Assembly: GCF_001514195.1 (NCBI RefSeq)
Contig: NZ_KQ948750.1
Span: forward strand, 62,001-126,000
Source: Streptomyces griseorubiginosus
Lineage (GTDB): Bacteria; Actinomycetota; Actinomycetes; Streptomycetales; Streptomycetaceae
Direction: 5' to 3'
DNA length: 64,000 bases
Shown here: positions 54,481 to 62,487 of the stretch, one piece after another
Position numbering within the stretch: position 1 is the stretch's first letter
How the letters are laid out: each line of letters opens with the position of its first letter
Made by a program: the position numbers and the translations under genes
Notes under the pieces: model-generated
Database searches by the model: none
The model's input: only the letters and a program-made list of their open reading frames with translations
Told to the model about the DNA's origin: nothing

Positions 54481-56094
54481 TCAGGACGGGTCGGGTGCCT
54501 TCATGTCTTCCGCCTCCAGGCGGTAGACCTCCCCCATCGGGCCGAGCGGGGGCAGAGCCACGTCCGACGGGGTCCGGGCGAGAGCCTCCAGCCACGGATC
54601 GAAGACACTCGCTACTCGCTCATCGGTCGCCGACGAGGGGAGGGCGTAGAGCGGCCCGTCACGCAGTGCGTCATGGATTCGCTTCGCAAGAACCGCTTCT
54701 TCCTCGCCCTCGTGAGTGAGGACGAGTGTCACGGCCGACCTCCTGGCGAGGAGTTCCGCCCGGAGCCCCTCGATGAGCCCGACCAGGCTGCGGCCGAGCA
54801 CCGAGTCCGCGCATCTGGCACTGTCGGCAAAGAGTGCGGTCGTCGGCAGAACGACCGCGATGCCTCCGCCGCCGGAGGACGCGATACGACCGGGAACGAG
54901 ACCTCGGATGATGGTGAAACATCGCCGAAGGACCTGATGCACTTGCGCCGTCCAGTCGACCGAACGTGAGCCCCCGGGGCTCTGCGGAGCGATGGCAAGG
55001 ACCAGCGGCGCAGCGTCCGACGGGTCTCCCAGCCGCTCCGGCTCCTTCATCACTGTGTCGACCACCTTCATGTCGAGCACGTCCACCTGGCAGCCCAGGG
55101 CCGTGAGAGCGCGCCCCGCACGCGTCTCCCCCACGGGTTCAGCCAGAACGATCCGGCCTGGCCGGAGAGTCTTCCGCACAGGAGCGGTGAGCCGGGCCGC
55201 CCGCATGAGCGCATCGCGTCGCATCGTGACGACCGGTGCGATGCCGCCGTCGGTGAACACCATCGGCGCGTCTTCGTCGATCGCATCGAGGACTCGCTTG
55301 CCGACGTCGCGAGGGTCGGCGCCTTTCGACAGCATCTCCCGAGCCGCCTGCTGCGCCTTGGCGCGCTCGATGTCGTCACCCCGCAGGCCGCTGTCGCGAT
55401 ACGCCGCGGGACGCATCGTCTCGTGGTCGTGAATGTTCGTGTTCACCCCAGCCGGGCAGAGCGTCGTCACCCCGATGCCCTCCGCCGACAACTCCGTGCG
55501 CAGGCAGTCCATCACCGCGATCACGCCGAACTTCGCCGTGGAGTAGACGCCGCCGTCGCTCGCCACCATGAGCCCGCCGGCGGAGGAGGTCGCCACGACA
55601 TGACCGCCCGCGCCTCGTGCGCGCATGAGGGGCAGCACTGTCTCCAACCCATGGGTGACCCCTTCCAGGTTGACTCCCATCAGCCACTCCCAGTCGGCCG
55701 GCCTGCTGCGCAGGATCGTCCCCAGAACACCGATGCCGGCGTTCAGGCAGAGGACGTCGACGGCGCCGAAACGGTCGCCGGTCGCCTCGACGGCATCGAG
55801 CCAGGCATGTCTGTCGGTGACGTCCAGCCGACGCGGCATCAGCCGGCTTCCGTGGCGGCGCAGGTGGTCCTGGGCGTGAGCGAGGTGGTCGTCCCGCACA
55901 TCGGCCATGACCACGTTCATCCCTCGGTCGAGGAAAGCTTCGGCGATGCCGAGGCCGATGCCGCTGGCACCGCCGGTGACGATCGCCGTGTTGCCCGGCA
56001 TCGCCGCGGAGTGGGGGCGGTTGTCCGCACTCCGAAGTTGCTTGCCCCTCGGGTCTTCGCCCGCGCCGACCCGGCGTCGCACCTCGTCGTCCAT
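54481..56094 (-). CDS. Fused SDR: functional N-terminal plus degenerate C-terminal dehydrogenase domain
   Basis: About 537 residues. No start has a clear SD: ATG 56094 was chosen, 56133 and 56001 are possible. The first 290 residues are a classical SDR (TGGASGIGLGIAEAF, LNAGIG, SSAGG...YSTAKFG). A second part of about 250 residues follows: VLAEPVGETRAGRALTALG resembles a cofactor-binding start without its Gly motif, then APLVLAIAPQSPGG, ARCADSVLGRSLVGLIEGLR and RSAVTLVLTHEGEE, matching the late helices of a second SDR lacking Tyr/Lys. Two-domain SDRs like this recall ketoreductase pairs. First gene of the minus-strand operon. Confidence 0.83.
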   Translation of the reverse strand: MDDEVRRRVGAGEDPRGKQLRSADNRPHSAAMPGNTAIVTGGASGIGLGIAEAFLDRGMNVVMADVRDDHLAHAQDHLRRHGSRLMPRRLDVTDRHAWLDAVEATGDRFGAVDVLCLNAGIGVLGTILRSRPADWEWLMGVNLEGVTHGLETVLPLMRARGAGGHVVATSSAGGLMVASDGGVYSTAKFGVIAVMDCLRTELSAEGIGVTTLCPAGVNTNIHDHETMRPAAYRDSGLRGDDIERAKAQQAAREMLSKGADPRDVGKRVLDAIDEDAPMVFTDGGIAPVVTMRRDALMRAARLTAPVRKTLRPGRIVLAEPVGETRAGRALTALGCQVDVLDMKVVDTVMKEPERLGDPSDAAPLVLAIAPQSPGGSRSVDWTAQVHQVLRRCFTIIRGLVPGRIASSGGGGIAVVLPTTALFADSARCADSVLGRSLVGLIEGLRAELLARRSAVTLVLTHEGEEEAVLAKRIHDALRDGPLYALPSSATDERVASVFDPWLEALARTPSDVALPPLGPMGEVYRLEAEDMKAPDPS

Positions 56095-56270
56095 GTCGTG
56101 GACGCTACCACGAAGCGACAAGTATTGCCTCATGGTGAAAATCTATGTATGTTTTGGCTGGCCGGAGTGAGGTGCATCAGGGTCAGATGCCCCAAAAAGG
56201 AACATCGCCGGGAAGCCACAAGCCCGCGCTTCGGCTCACACGAGCCGACTCCGAGAATGAGGACGAAGCG

Positions 56271-56768
56271 ATGACGATGAACCCGGCGGACTTCCGAGCC
56301 GCCATGAGTCACCACCCGACGGCCGTCTGCGTGATCACGACCACCACCAGCGAAGGCAAGGCGGTCGGGATGACCGTCGGCACCTTCACCTCGGTGTCCC
56401 TCGATCCACCGCTGGTCGGGTTCTTTCCGGACAAGAAGTCCACGAGTTGGCCGCGCATCGCCCAGACAGGCCGGTTCTGCGTCAACCTGCTGGCCGAGAA
56501 CCAGGAGGAGGTCTGCCGCACATTCGCCAGGCAAGGACCCGACAAGTTCACGGATGTCGTGCACCGCTTCTCCGAGCATGGCCTGCCCTTGGTGGACGGG
56601 GCGGTCGCCCACATCGAGTGTTCGATCCACAGCGTGGCCGAGGCCGGCGACCACTTCCTGGTACTCGGCGAAGTGGACGCCATGACGATCGGCCGGTCCG
56701 CGTCGCCGCTCATATTCCACAAGGGCACCTACGCACAAGTCGCCCCCACCGCGCACCAAGTCGCTTGA
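56271..56768 (+). CDS. Flavin reductase (HpaC-like)
   Basis: 165 residues; ATG at 56271 with GAGGA upstream, longer in-frame ATG at 56145 rejected. Flavin-reductase split-barrel motifs: MSHHPTAVCVITT, GMTVGTFTSVSLDPPLVGFF, RFCVNLLAENQEEVCR and a C-terminal FHKGTYAQV. It reduces free FMN/FAD with NAD(P)H and hands it to a partner oxygenase. Divergent from the operon with the group D hydroxylase and the luciferase-like enzyme, both of which need reduced flavin. Confidence 0.92.
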   Translation: MTMNPADFRAAMSHHPTAVCVITTTTSEGKAVGMTVGTFTSVSLDPPLVGFFPDKKSTSWPRIAQTGRFCVNLLAENQEEVCRTFARQGPDKFTDVVHRFSEHGLPLVDGAVAHIECSIHSVAEAGDHFLVLGEVDAMTIGRSASPLIFHKGTYAQVAPTAHQVA

Positions 56769-56867
56769 GCCATCGCCCCGACACGCAGCGGTTCTCTGAC
56801 AACGAGGTGCTACAACGCGCGCCCGCGTCGGCCCTGCAGAGCCGGGAGCACCATGAAATGAGGACAC

Positions 56868-57797
56868 GTGCCGCAGTTTCGAGCAGACGCCTTCGGCCCT
56901 GGCGCCGTTGCCGAGGATGTGGCCGCGTTCAACGCGGCCATGGCCCGGCAGTTCGGCGATCCTCCGGACATCTGGGACGTCGGCATCGATCAAGCACGCA
57001 GCGGCGGCTTCATGCCGTTGCCACCGCCGTCACCCCGTGCGTTCGACATCCAGATCGCCGACCACCTGTCTCTTCACGTGGTCCCGAACGCTCGTCCCCG
57101 GGCCGTGCTGCTGCACATCCACGGCGGCGGCTTCGTACTCGGCGGCGCGGCGCACCAGGACGTCCTCCTGGAGAGGATGGCGGATGCGGTCGTGGCGACA
57201 TGCGTCAGTGTCGAATACCGGCTGGCACCCGAAAATCCGTACCCGGCGGCGTGGGACGACTGTGCAGAAGCCGCTCAGTGGCTACTGAAGCACGCAGGGG
57301 AGCGATTCGGAGCCGAGACCCTCCTCATCGTCGGCGAGTCCGCGGGCGCGTTGCTGGCTGTGGCGACCCTTCAGCGCCTGCGCGACCGTGGCCTGGCGGA
57401 GCGTTTCCGCGGGGCAGCACTCAGTTTCGGGGTCTACGACTCGACGATGACACCGAGCCAGACTCGCGCACGCACAGGAACTCTGAAGGCCGCCAGTATC
57501 GCGAAAATCGTCGATGCCTATGCTCCCGACGTCTCGCTACGTCGCGACGCGGACCTGTCACCGCTGTACGGCGACCTCAGCGAGATGCCGCCCGCGCTGT
57601 TCACCGTGGGCACGCTCGATGCCATGCTCGACGATTCGATGTTCATGTACTGCCGCTGGCTCGCGGCCGGCGGCCGTGCCGAAATCGCGCTCTACCCAGG
57701 AGCGGACCACGCTTTCACCGAGACCGCGCATCCCTCGGCACGTGAGGCAAATGCCCGTATCGATCGATTCCTGGCGTCGTGCATCGAGCCGCACTGA
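56868..57797 (+). CDS. HSL-type alpha/beta hydrolase
   Basis: 309 residues from a GTG with GAGGA upstream. Motifs: HIHGGGFVLGG, IVGESAGALLAV (Ser), GTLDAMLDD (Asp), PGADHAFTE (His). Downstream of the flavin reductase on the same strand, 99 bases apart, so probably co-transcribed. Closest in style to the acetyl-hydrolase branch of the family, distinct from the module esterases. Would hydrolyse an ester or lactone formed by a Baeyer-Villiger-type oxygenation in this set. Confidence 0.9.
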   Translation: MPQFRADAFGPGAVAEDVAAFNAAMARQFGDPPDIWDVGIDQARSGGFMPLPPPSPRAFDIQIADHLSLHVVPNARPRAVLLHIHGGGFVLGGAAHQDVLLERMADAVVATCVSVEYRLAPENPYPAAWDDCAEAAQWLLKHAGERFGAETLLIVGESAGALLAVATLQRLRDRGLAERFRGAALSFGVYDSTMTPSQTRARTGTLKAASIAKIVDAYAPDVSLRRDADLSPLYGDLSEMPPALFTVGTLDAMLDDSMFMYCRWLAAGGRAEIALYPGADHAFTETAHPSAREANARIDRFLASCIEPH

Positions 57798-57929
57798 CCG
57801 CCGGCATCCTGGCTCGCTTTCCTGCTCATCCGCCATCTCACCTCTCGCACCGACTCGCAACGGCTAACACAATGAGGTGGCCTAGCAGTGATGTCCATGC
57901 CTGTACGGCGAGTTGAGCGTTGTCCGATG

Positions 57930-58495
57930 CGTGGGGGCATCACCGCGGATCGTGTCGGATGAGCTGTGGGAGCGGATCGAGCCGCTGCTGCCAGACCCCG
58001 GCCTCGTTCCAGTCCCACAGCCGACGCCAGCACGTCATGCCTGAACCGAACCCGAGCTCCTTGGGCGGCTGCACGAGGTCCTGCTCGCCGAGCTGAACGC
58101 GGAACGGAAGCTGGACTGGTCCCGCTGCGTGGTTGATTCCTCGCAGGTACCGGCGGGAACCGCAACGATGTCACCCACCCGCTGCCTCTGCTGGACGCCC
58201 CCCCCCCCGCCCGTCCGCGGTCGGGGCGGCCGGCCCCGTCGCCGAGCGGTCACGCTCTACGCCGGCCGCGGCTACGACCACGACTGCTACCGCAAACAGG
58301 TCCGCGCCCGCGGCATCGTGCCCGCCATCGCACGGCGTGGAGCACGGCTCCAGCTTGGGTGTCTACCGGTATGTGGTCGAGCGGACCGTTGCCTGGCTTC
58401 ACGGCTTCCGCCGACTGCACGTGCGATGGGAACGATGAGCGGACACGCACGAGGCATTCCTGAAACGGAACTGCTCGTCACGGTGAACCGGTGAT
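57930..58495 (+). pseudogene. IS5-family transposase remnant
   Basis: Plus-strand pieces: DELWERIEPLLPD (start), LGRLHEVLLAELNAERKLDW, SRCVVDSSQVPAG (first Asp region), TLYAGRGYDHDCYRK and VPAIARRGA-like blocks, and YVVERTVAWLHGFRRLHVRWER. Frames shift several times, and an 11-C run at 58198-58208 lies next to one of the breaks. It marks the right border of the catabolic island. Confidence 0.78.
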
Positions 58496-58506
58496 GCCGA
58501 CCTGCG

Positions 58507-58890
58507 TCAGCCGAAGACGAGGTCGACGTCCTTCTCGACGCAAAGCTGCAGGACAATCGCCAACTGGCGTGCGTGGTCGATGTGTTGCTGGAGGAACGGG
58601 GCGACGCTTCCCTCGTGGCACTGGTCGGCGAGCTCCTGGAGGCGGGGCAGGATCGCGGCGCACTGGATCGGTGTCAGTTCGGGTCCGTCGTCGTCAGGGT
58701 GATCGAGGAGTGGCGCCAAGGCGGTGGTGACGTCGCTCCAGGGGCGCGATCCACCGAAGCCGCGCATCTCGTCCAGTGTGAAGCCCTCGGCCCGCGCCAA
58801 CCACTCCCGGAACACTCCGAAGCCGGTGTAGGACCAGGACACGTCCGGGCTGCTGGTGTCGTCGTCTCCGGGGAACAGAACGAGCCCCAT
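58507..58890 (-). CDS. Hypothetical protein
   Basis: 127 residues from the ATG at 58890 (SD GAGGAGG). Begins LVLFPGDDDTSSPDVSWSYTG and contains DVTTALAPLLDHPDDDGPEL, then an all-helical end (LQELADQCHEG, HARQLAIVLQLCVEKDVDL). No signal or membrane segment. The clean start and codon bias indicate a real gene; I do not recognise the family, although the size and acidic character recall small Streptomyces proteins of the toxin-immunity or SUKH neighbourhood type. Isolated between IS remnants. Confidence 0.72.
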   Translation of the reverse strand: MGLVLFPGDDDTSSPDVSWSYTGFGVFREWLARAEGFTLDEMRGFGGSRPWSDVTTALAPLLDHPDDDGPELTPIQCAAILPRLQELADQCHEGSVAPFLQQHIDHARQLAIVLQLCVEKDVDLVFG

Positions 58891-58979
58891 GTTTCCTCCT
58901 CGTTGACCGAGCACACAGGATCGGTCTTGGGAAGGGCCACAGCAACTGAAATGATGCCGTCGCAGCTGGTGTGATCACT

Positions 58980-59470
58980 GCTCGGAACCGTCCTGGACAG
59001 CCCCGTTCACCGGGCTGAGCCCGCGCCAGCTCGGCTGGCTGATCACCACGTTGCGGCATAAAGGTGCGGATCCGCTGCGCAAGGCGAGGCAGTGAAGGCT
59101 GGCGTTTGAGGACCGGGTACTGCTGGTCGCCGCGAGCTGTCGCACCAGCCTCACGCTGCGCCAACTCGCCACGAGGTAGGGGGTGTCGAAGTCCGCGGCC
59201 AACCGCGTCATCGACGACCTCGGCCCTGCGCTCGCGCTACAGCAGCGCCAGCGGTTCCGCCCGGCCACCGTACTGATCGTGGACGAGATCCTGGTCCCCA
59301 CCCGCAGCCACACCCTCGCCGATCAGTCGAAGATTGGCCGGTACTCCACCAACCACCACGTCGTCATCGACGCCGACACGCGGCTCGCCGTCGCCTGACT
59401 GCACAACCTCGCCCTCGCCGGATGACCAACCAGCCAGCTCAGCAGGCATGCTCCAAACCAGATACGGGAC
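58980..59470 (+). pseudogene. Transposase remnant (HTH plus DDE_Tnp_4 type)
   Basis: Plus-strand fragments: WLITTLRHKGADPL, LAFEDRVLLVAASCRTSLTL then RQLATR, a stop, VSKSAANRVIDDLGPALAL, TVLIVDEILVPTRSHTLAD (with the first DDE Asp) and STNHHVVIDADTRLAVA, then another stop. Two in-frame stops interrupt it and the C-terminal half is missing. Confidence 0.7.
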
Positions 59471-59720
59471 AGCCCTTGGACGACGCCTCAGGAACTCCAC
59501 GAGTGCCTGCTCCGTGTCCCGCTCGGCGTGCGCCGGAACGTCAAGCGTCGCGGCAACCGCTTCAACCACTTGAGTCGGCCCGATCACCGAGGCGCTGCCC
59601 GAACCAAGCCTCGTCGCGGAACACCCGGCGTGCCGCTGCGAGCCACCTGAACCGGTAGCCGGGTCTTTCCGACCCTGCCCGTACCAGTCAGAGCGACCGG
59701 TCGGAAAGGCCGCAGGCGGC
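59430..59720 (-). pseudogene. AfsR/LuxR-type NB-ARC ATPase regulator fragment
   Basis: Minus strand: VALTGTGRVGKTRLPVQVA is a P-loop (G-x4-GKT) of the STAND ATPases found in large Streptomyces regulators. After a frameshift VVEAVAATLDVPAHAERDTE and ALVEFLRRRPRAVPYL match the segment leading to Walker B. Nothing before or after remains. It partly overlaps the transposase remnant. Confidence 0.55.
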
Positions 59721-59931
59721 TTGCGCGGCAGGCCCTCGGACATCGCCTGCCAACGGGCAGGCCTTGCTCTGAGGTCGGCGGCCACCGCTTCATCTTCCGT
59801 TCGCACACCTTCCGATGATCGCCGGTGGCCGCACCTGTCTTCCCACAAGGAAGGTCACATCTGCGGCTGGGTACCGAGCGGGATGTCAAGGCGTGTGTCC
59901 GCCTGTCGAAGCCCTGACGCACCGGTCGGCG

Positions 59932-61599
59932 CTAACCGGCAGCGACGACGTTCACGTAGCCCATCATTCCGTTGTCCTCGTGTCCGGTGATGTGGCAGTG
60001 GAACATCCACATACCGGTGAAGTCCGTGAAGCGGATCCGGATCACCACCTTGCCTGCTACTCCATTGACCGCGTGGGGAACGGTCACGGTGTCCAGGTAG
60101 TCGGCGGGAGGCTGGGCGCGGCCGTTCACACTGAGGACCTGGAAGGGCGCGATATGGAGATGGAACGGATGATCGTGCTTACTCGTGTTGGTGAGCGTCC
60201 ATTCTTCGACCGTTCCGAGTCTGGCCGGCTTCTTGAAAGTCGGATTCTTCATGTCGAACAACTTGCCGTTGATCCAGAAGTTGTTGCCGCCGTCGTCGCT
60301 CAGGGCCACCCTTCGGGATTGGGCGATGGGCTTCCTGGACAGATCGGGTTCGGAACCGGGAAGCGGCCCAGCAACCTGGGGCGAGGTGGCCATGCCCGAC
60401 GGAGCCCCGGCGGCAGCCGATCCCGCGCCCCCACCGCCCTGTTGGACATTGACCTTCATGAGGGTGGTGTTGGGGTAGGAGTCTCCGTCGCCCTCCGGTC
60501 CGGTCGTGTGGGCGAGGGTCCTGAGCCAGGTCGATCCGGTGGCTCCGGCAGTCACCAGGACGTCGAAGCGTCCGCCGGGCGGAATCAGGAGGTGTTTCAC
60601 CCGAGCCGGCGCTGCCGAGGGATTCCCGTCCTGGCCGACGACTGTGAAGCTGCCGCCGTCGAGCTGAAGATCATAGAAGATGGCGTAACCTTCGTTCGCT
60701 ATCCGCCACAACTGGGTCTCGCCGGCTTTCACGTTCAGCGTGGGTCGGTACTGGCCGTTGACCAGGCGAACCGTCGGTGATGCGGGCTCCAGGACCCCGT
60801 CCGGGTAGACGATCGAGCTGGATCCGCTGATCTGGGCGTCCTTGAGCGCCAAGGTATGAGCGGTGATCCCCCGGTAGGCCTTCGGCAACGATGCGCGACT
60901 GTCCCCGACAATGATCGTTCCCGACAGCCCCGCCCCGATCTGGCTCTCGGTTCCATCACAGCGAGCGTTCGCTGAGGCGGCGGACATGTCCATGCCCGGC
61001 ATCGACCCGCCGTTCATGGAGCACATTTCATGGTCGTGGTACCAGTACGTCCCGGGTACCTGGTTCGCGGGAACGTCGAGATGGTAGGTCAGAATATGAC
61101 CAGGCTGAGCGGACAGCATGATGTTGTCCGCGCTTCCCTTCGGAGACAGGTGCATCCCGTGGAAGTGCAAGTTGGTCGCCGTGCCCAGCTTGTTGGTCAG
61201 TTTCAAGGTGACGCGCTGGCCGGGAACCACGTGAAGGGTCGGTCCGACAAGGCTTCCGTTGTAGGTCTCCGCGAGCACCTTCTTGCCCGAGATCATCACC
61301 TCCTTCTGGACCGTCGTCAGCTCGACCGTCAGATCCTTGGGAGTTGCCTTGTTGAGTTCGGGCGGTTCGACCAGTGCGGCGCCGGGCACCATGCCGGCCG
61401 CCTGCTTTTGGGTAGTCGGAAGTGGCTTTCCAGCAGCCGCCGATTTGGGCTTTCTTCCACTGGCCGCCGAGTTCGGGTGTGCGTCCCCGTAACCTGCGAG
61501 CCAGGAAAGCAGGAAAGCGACTCCGACAACGAGGACTCCGAGAAGGGCCATGGGCGATCGACGTAGCGCCCGTCGCCTCCGTCCTCCGCCCTTCACCAC
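59932..61599 (-). CDS. Multicopper oxidase (membrane-anchored or secreted)
   Basis: About 555 residues from GTG 61599 (or 61596, which overlaps the leader stop in GTGA). A basic N-terminus (GGGRRRRALRRS) and a hydrophobic helix (LLGVLVVGVAFLLSWLAG) form a signal or anchor. All copper ligands are visible: HFHGMH (T2/T3), WYHDHE (T3), HPFHLH (T1/T3), and HCHITGHEDNGMM with the T1 Met. A Met/Ser/Gly-rich loop (MNGGSMPGMDMSAASAN) near the T2/T3 site recalls CueO/CopA-type copper-binding inserts. It oxidises phenols or Cu(I) outside the cell. Translation appears coupled to a 17-residue leader, and the upstream array matches that of two-component system 2. Confidence 0.9.
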   Translation of the reverse strand: MVKGGGRRRRALRRSPMALLGVLVVGVAFLLSWLAGYGDAHPNSAASGRKPKSAAAGKPLPTTQKQAAGMVPGAALVEPPELNKATPKDLTVELTTVQKEVMISGKKVLAETYNGSLVGPTLHVVPGQRVTLKLTNKLGTATNLHFHGMHLSPKGSADNIMLSAQPGHILTYHLDVPANQVPGTYWYHDHEMCSMNGGSMPGMDMSAASANARCDGTESQIGAGLSGTIIVGDSRASLPKAYRGITAHTLALKDAQISGSSSIVYPDGVLEPASPTVRLVNGQYRPTLNVKAGETQLWRIANEGYAIFYDLQLDGGSFTVVGQDGNPSAAPARVKHLLIPPGGRFDVLVTAGATGSTWLRTLAHTTGPEGDGDSYPNTTLMKVNVQQGGGGAGSAAAGAPSGMATSPQVAGPLPGSEPDLSRKPIAQSRRVALSDDGGNNFWINGKLFDMKNPTFKKPARLGTVEEWTLTNTSKHDHPFHLHIAPFQVLSVNGRAQPPADYLDTVTVPHAVNGVAGKVVIRIRFTDFTGMWMFHCHITGHEDNGMMGYVNVVAAG

Positions 61600-61646
61600 G
61601 CCCGCTCCCCACCCTGGGTGCTCCACTCGTGCGCAAGCGACTGCAT
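61593..61646 (-). CDS. 17-residue leader peptide coupled to the multicopper oxidase
   Basis: The strongest SD in the region (AAGGAGGGG) precedes ATG 61646, which opens a frame encoding MQSLAHEWSTQGGERAW and stopping at 61593. The stop overlaps the second possible GTG of the oxidase in GTGA. The oxidase itself has no separate SD, so ribosomes reaching it should first translate the leader. The peptide contains Met, His and two Trp. Whether it senses anything is unknown. Confidence 0.55.
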   Translation of the reverse strand: MQSLAHEWSTQGGERAW

Positions 61647-61682
61647 GACCGCGCCCCTCCTTGGCTCGATTCCATGACGGCC

Positions 61683-61721
61683 CTGGAGACTTCCTGAAGA
61701 ACCCTGAGGTTTTGATGAGGC
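61683..61721. promoter_or_regulatory. Response-regulator array upstream of the multicopper oxidase
   Basis: TGAR units at 61695, 61705 and 61716 (10-11-bp spacing) and a weaker TGGA at 61684. TGAGGTTTTGATGAG at 61705-61719 is identical to 16579-16593 before two-component system 2, and GAGACTT lies at the same distance upstream in both. Over 36 bases 28 agree. It lies 37 bases upstream of the leader start, in the reverse orientation relative to the gene. Confidence 0.6.
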
Positions 61722-62487
61722 GAGCGGGCGCCGCCCACGGCGCGGTTGTGACGCACAGCCGCGTGCGCGTAGTGGTGGCCAGGGATGAACCGGTGGGGCT
61801 CCACCGGGACTTGATCCGAGCCGGGCTGTGACACCATGCCTCGGCAGCGGGTCGGCCTTCAGGCGCATCGGGCCTGATTGCCTGCTCTCGCACTGACGGC
61901 GCCCCTGGCGGCCGGTACCGCGGCCGGGCAACGGTGCACTCGGGCGTGCGGCACCACCAGCACACCACGCTCCCGCGCCGGACGAGGCGAGTCACGCGAC
62001 GAACCCGGTGCGACCGGCGTCAGCGCTGCGGGAGGCAAGGGCGGCAGAGCTCACCGAATGCTCAGGTTTCCCCTGTGATGATCGTTCGTGTCGGCCGCAG
62101 CGCCTTCCGGTTCGCCCCTGACGGAGAGTCGCGCCGCCGACTCTGTCGGTCCGAAGCCGTCGGCGGTGGTGGGCCGATGAGTGGCGGTGCCTTCCGCTGA
62201 GACGTCCCCGGGTCATCGGCGAGGCACCGCCACCCCGCCCTGCGGTTCGACGTGCGCTGGGAGACCCGCCGCTGGTGGAGTGGTCCAACGCCGACGACTG
62301 GGTTCAGCGGTCACGACAGGAGACCAACGGAGCCTGTGAGCGATTCAGGTCTCTGCCGAAGCGCGGCGAAGGCCCGGCCGTCAACGAGGCCGGGGACCTC
62401 CCGCCGCCGAAGAGGCTCTTCGACCCGATGCTGCCGTCCGGCGACTCCGCGGAGTACGTGCACCGGACGAGGTTCGACGCAACGCCG
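61722..62487. other. Gene-free stretch
   Basis: About 770 bases between the copper-oxidase control region and the end of the carotenoid-oxygenase gene. No frame with good codon bias, no domain match and no strong hairpin was found. It probably holds decayed sequence. Confidence 0.45.

Noticed and set aside
61600..61995. A longer start of the multicopper oxidase, up to 61995
   Set aside because: The extension has no SD and would cross the operator array; the signal segment starts after 61599.
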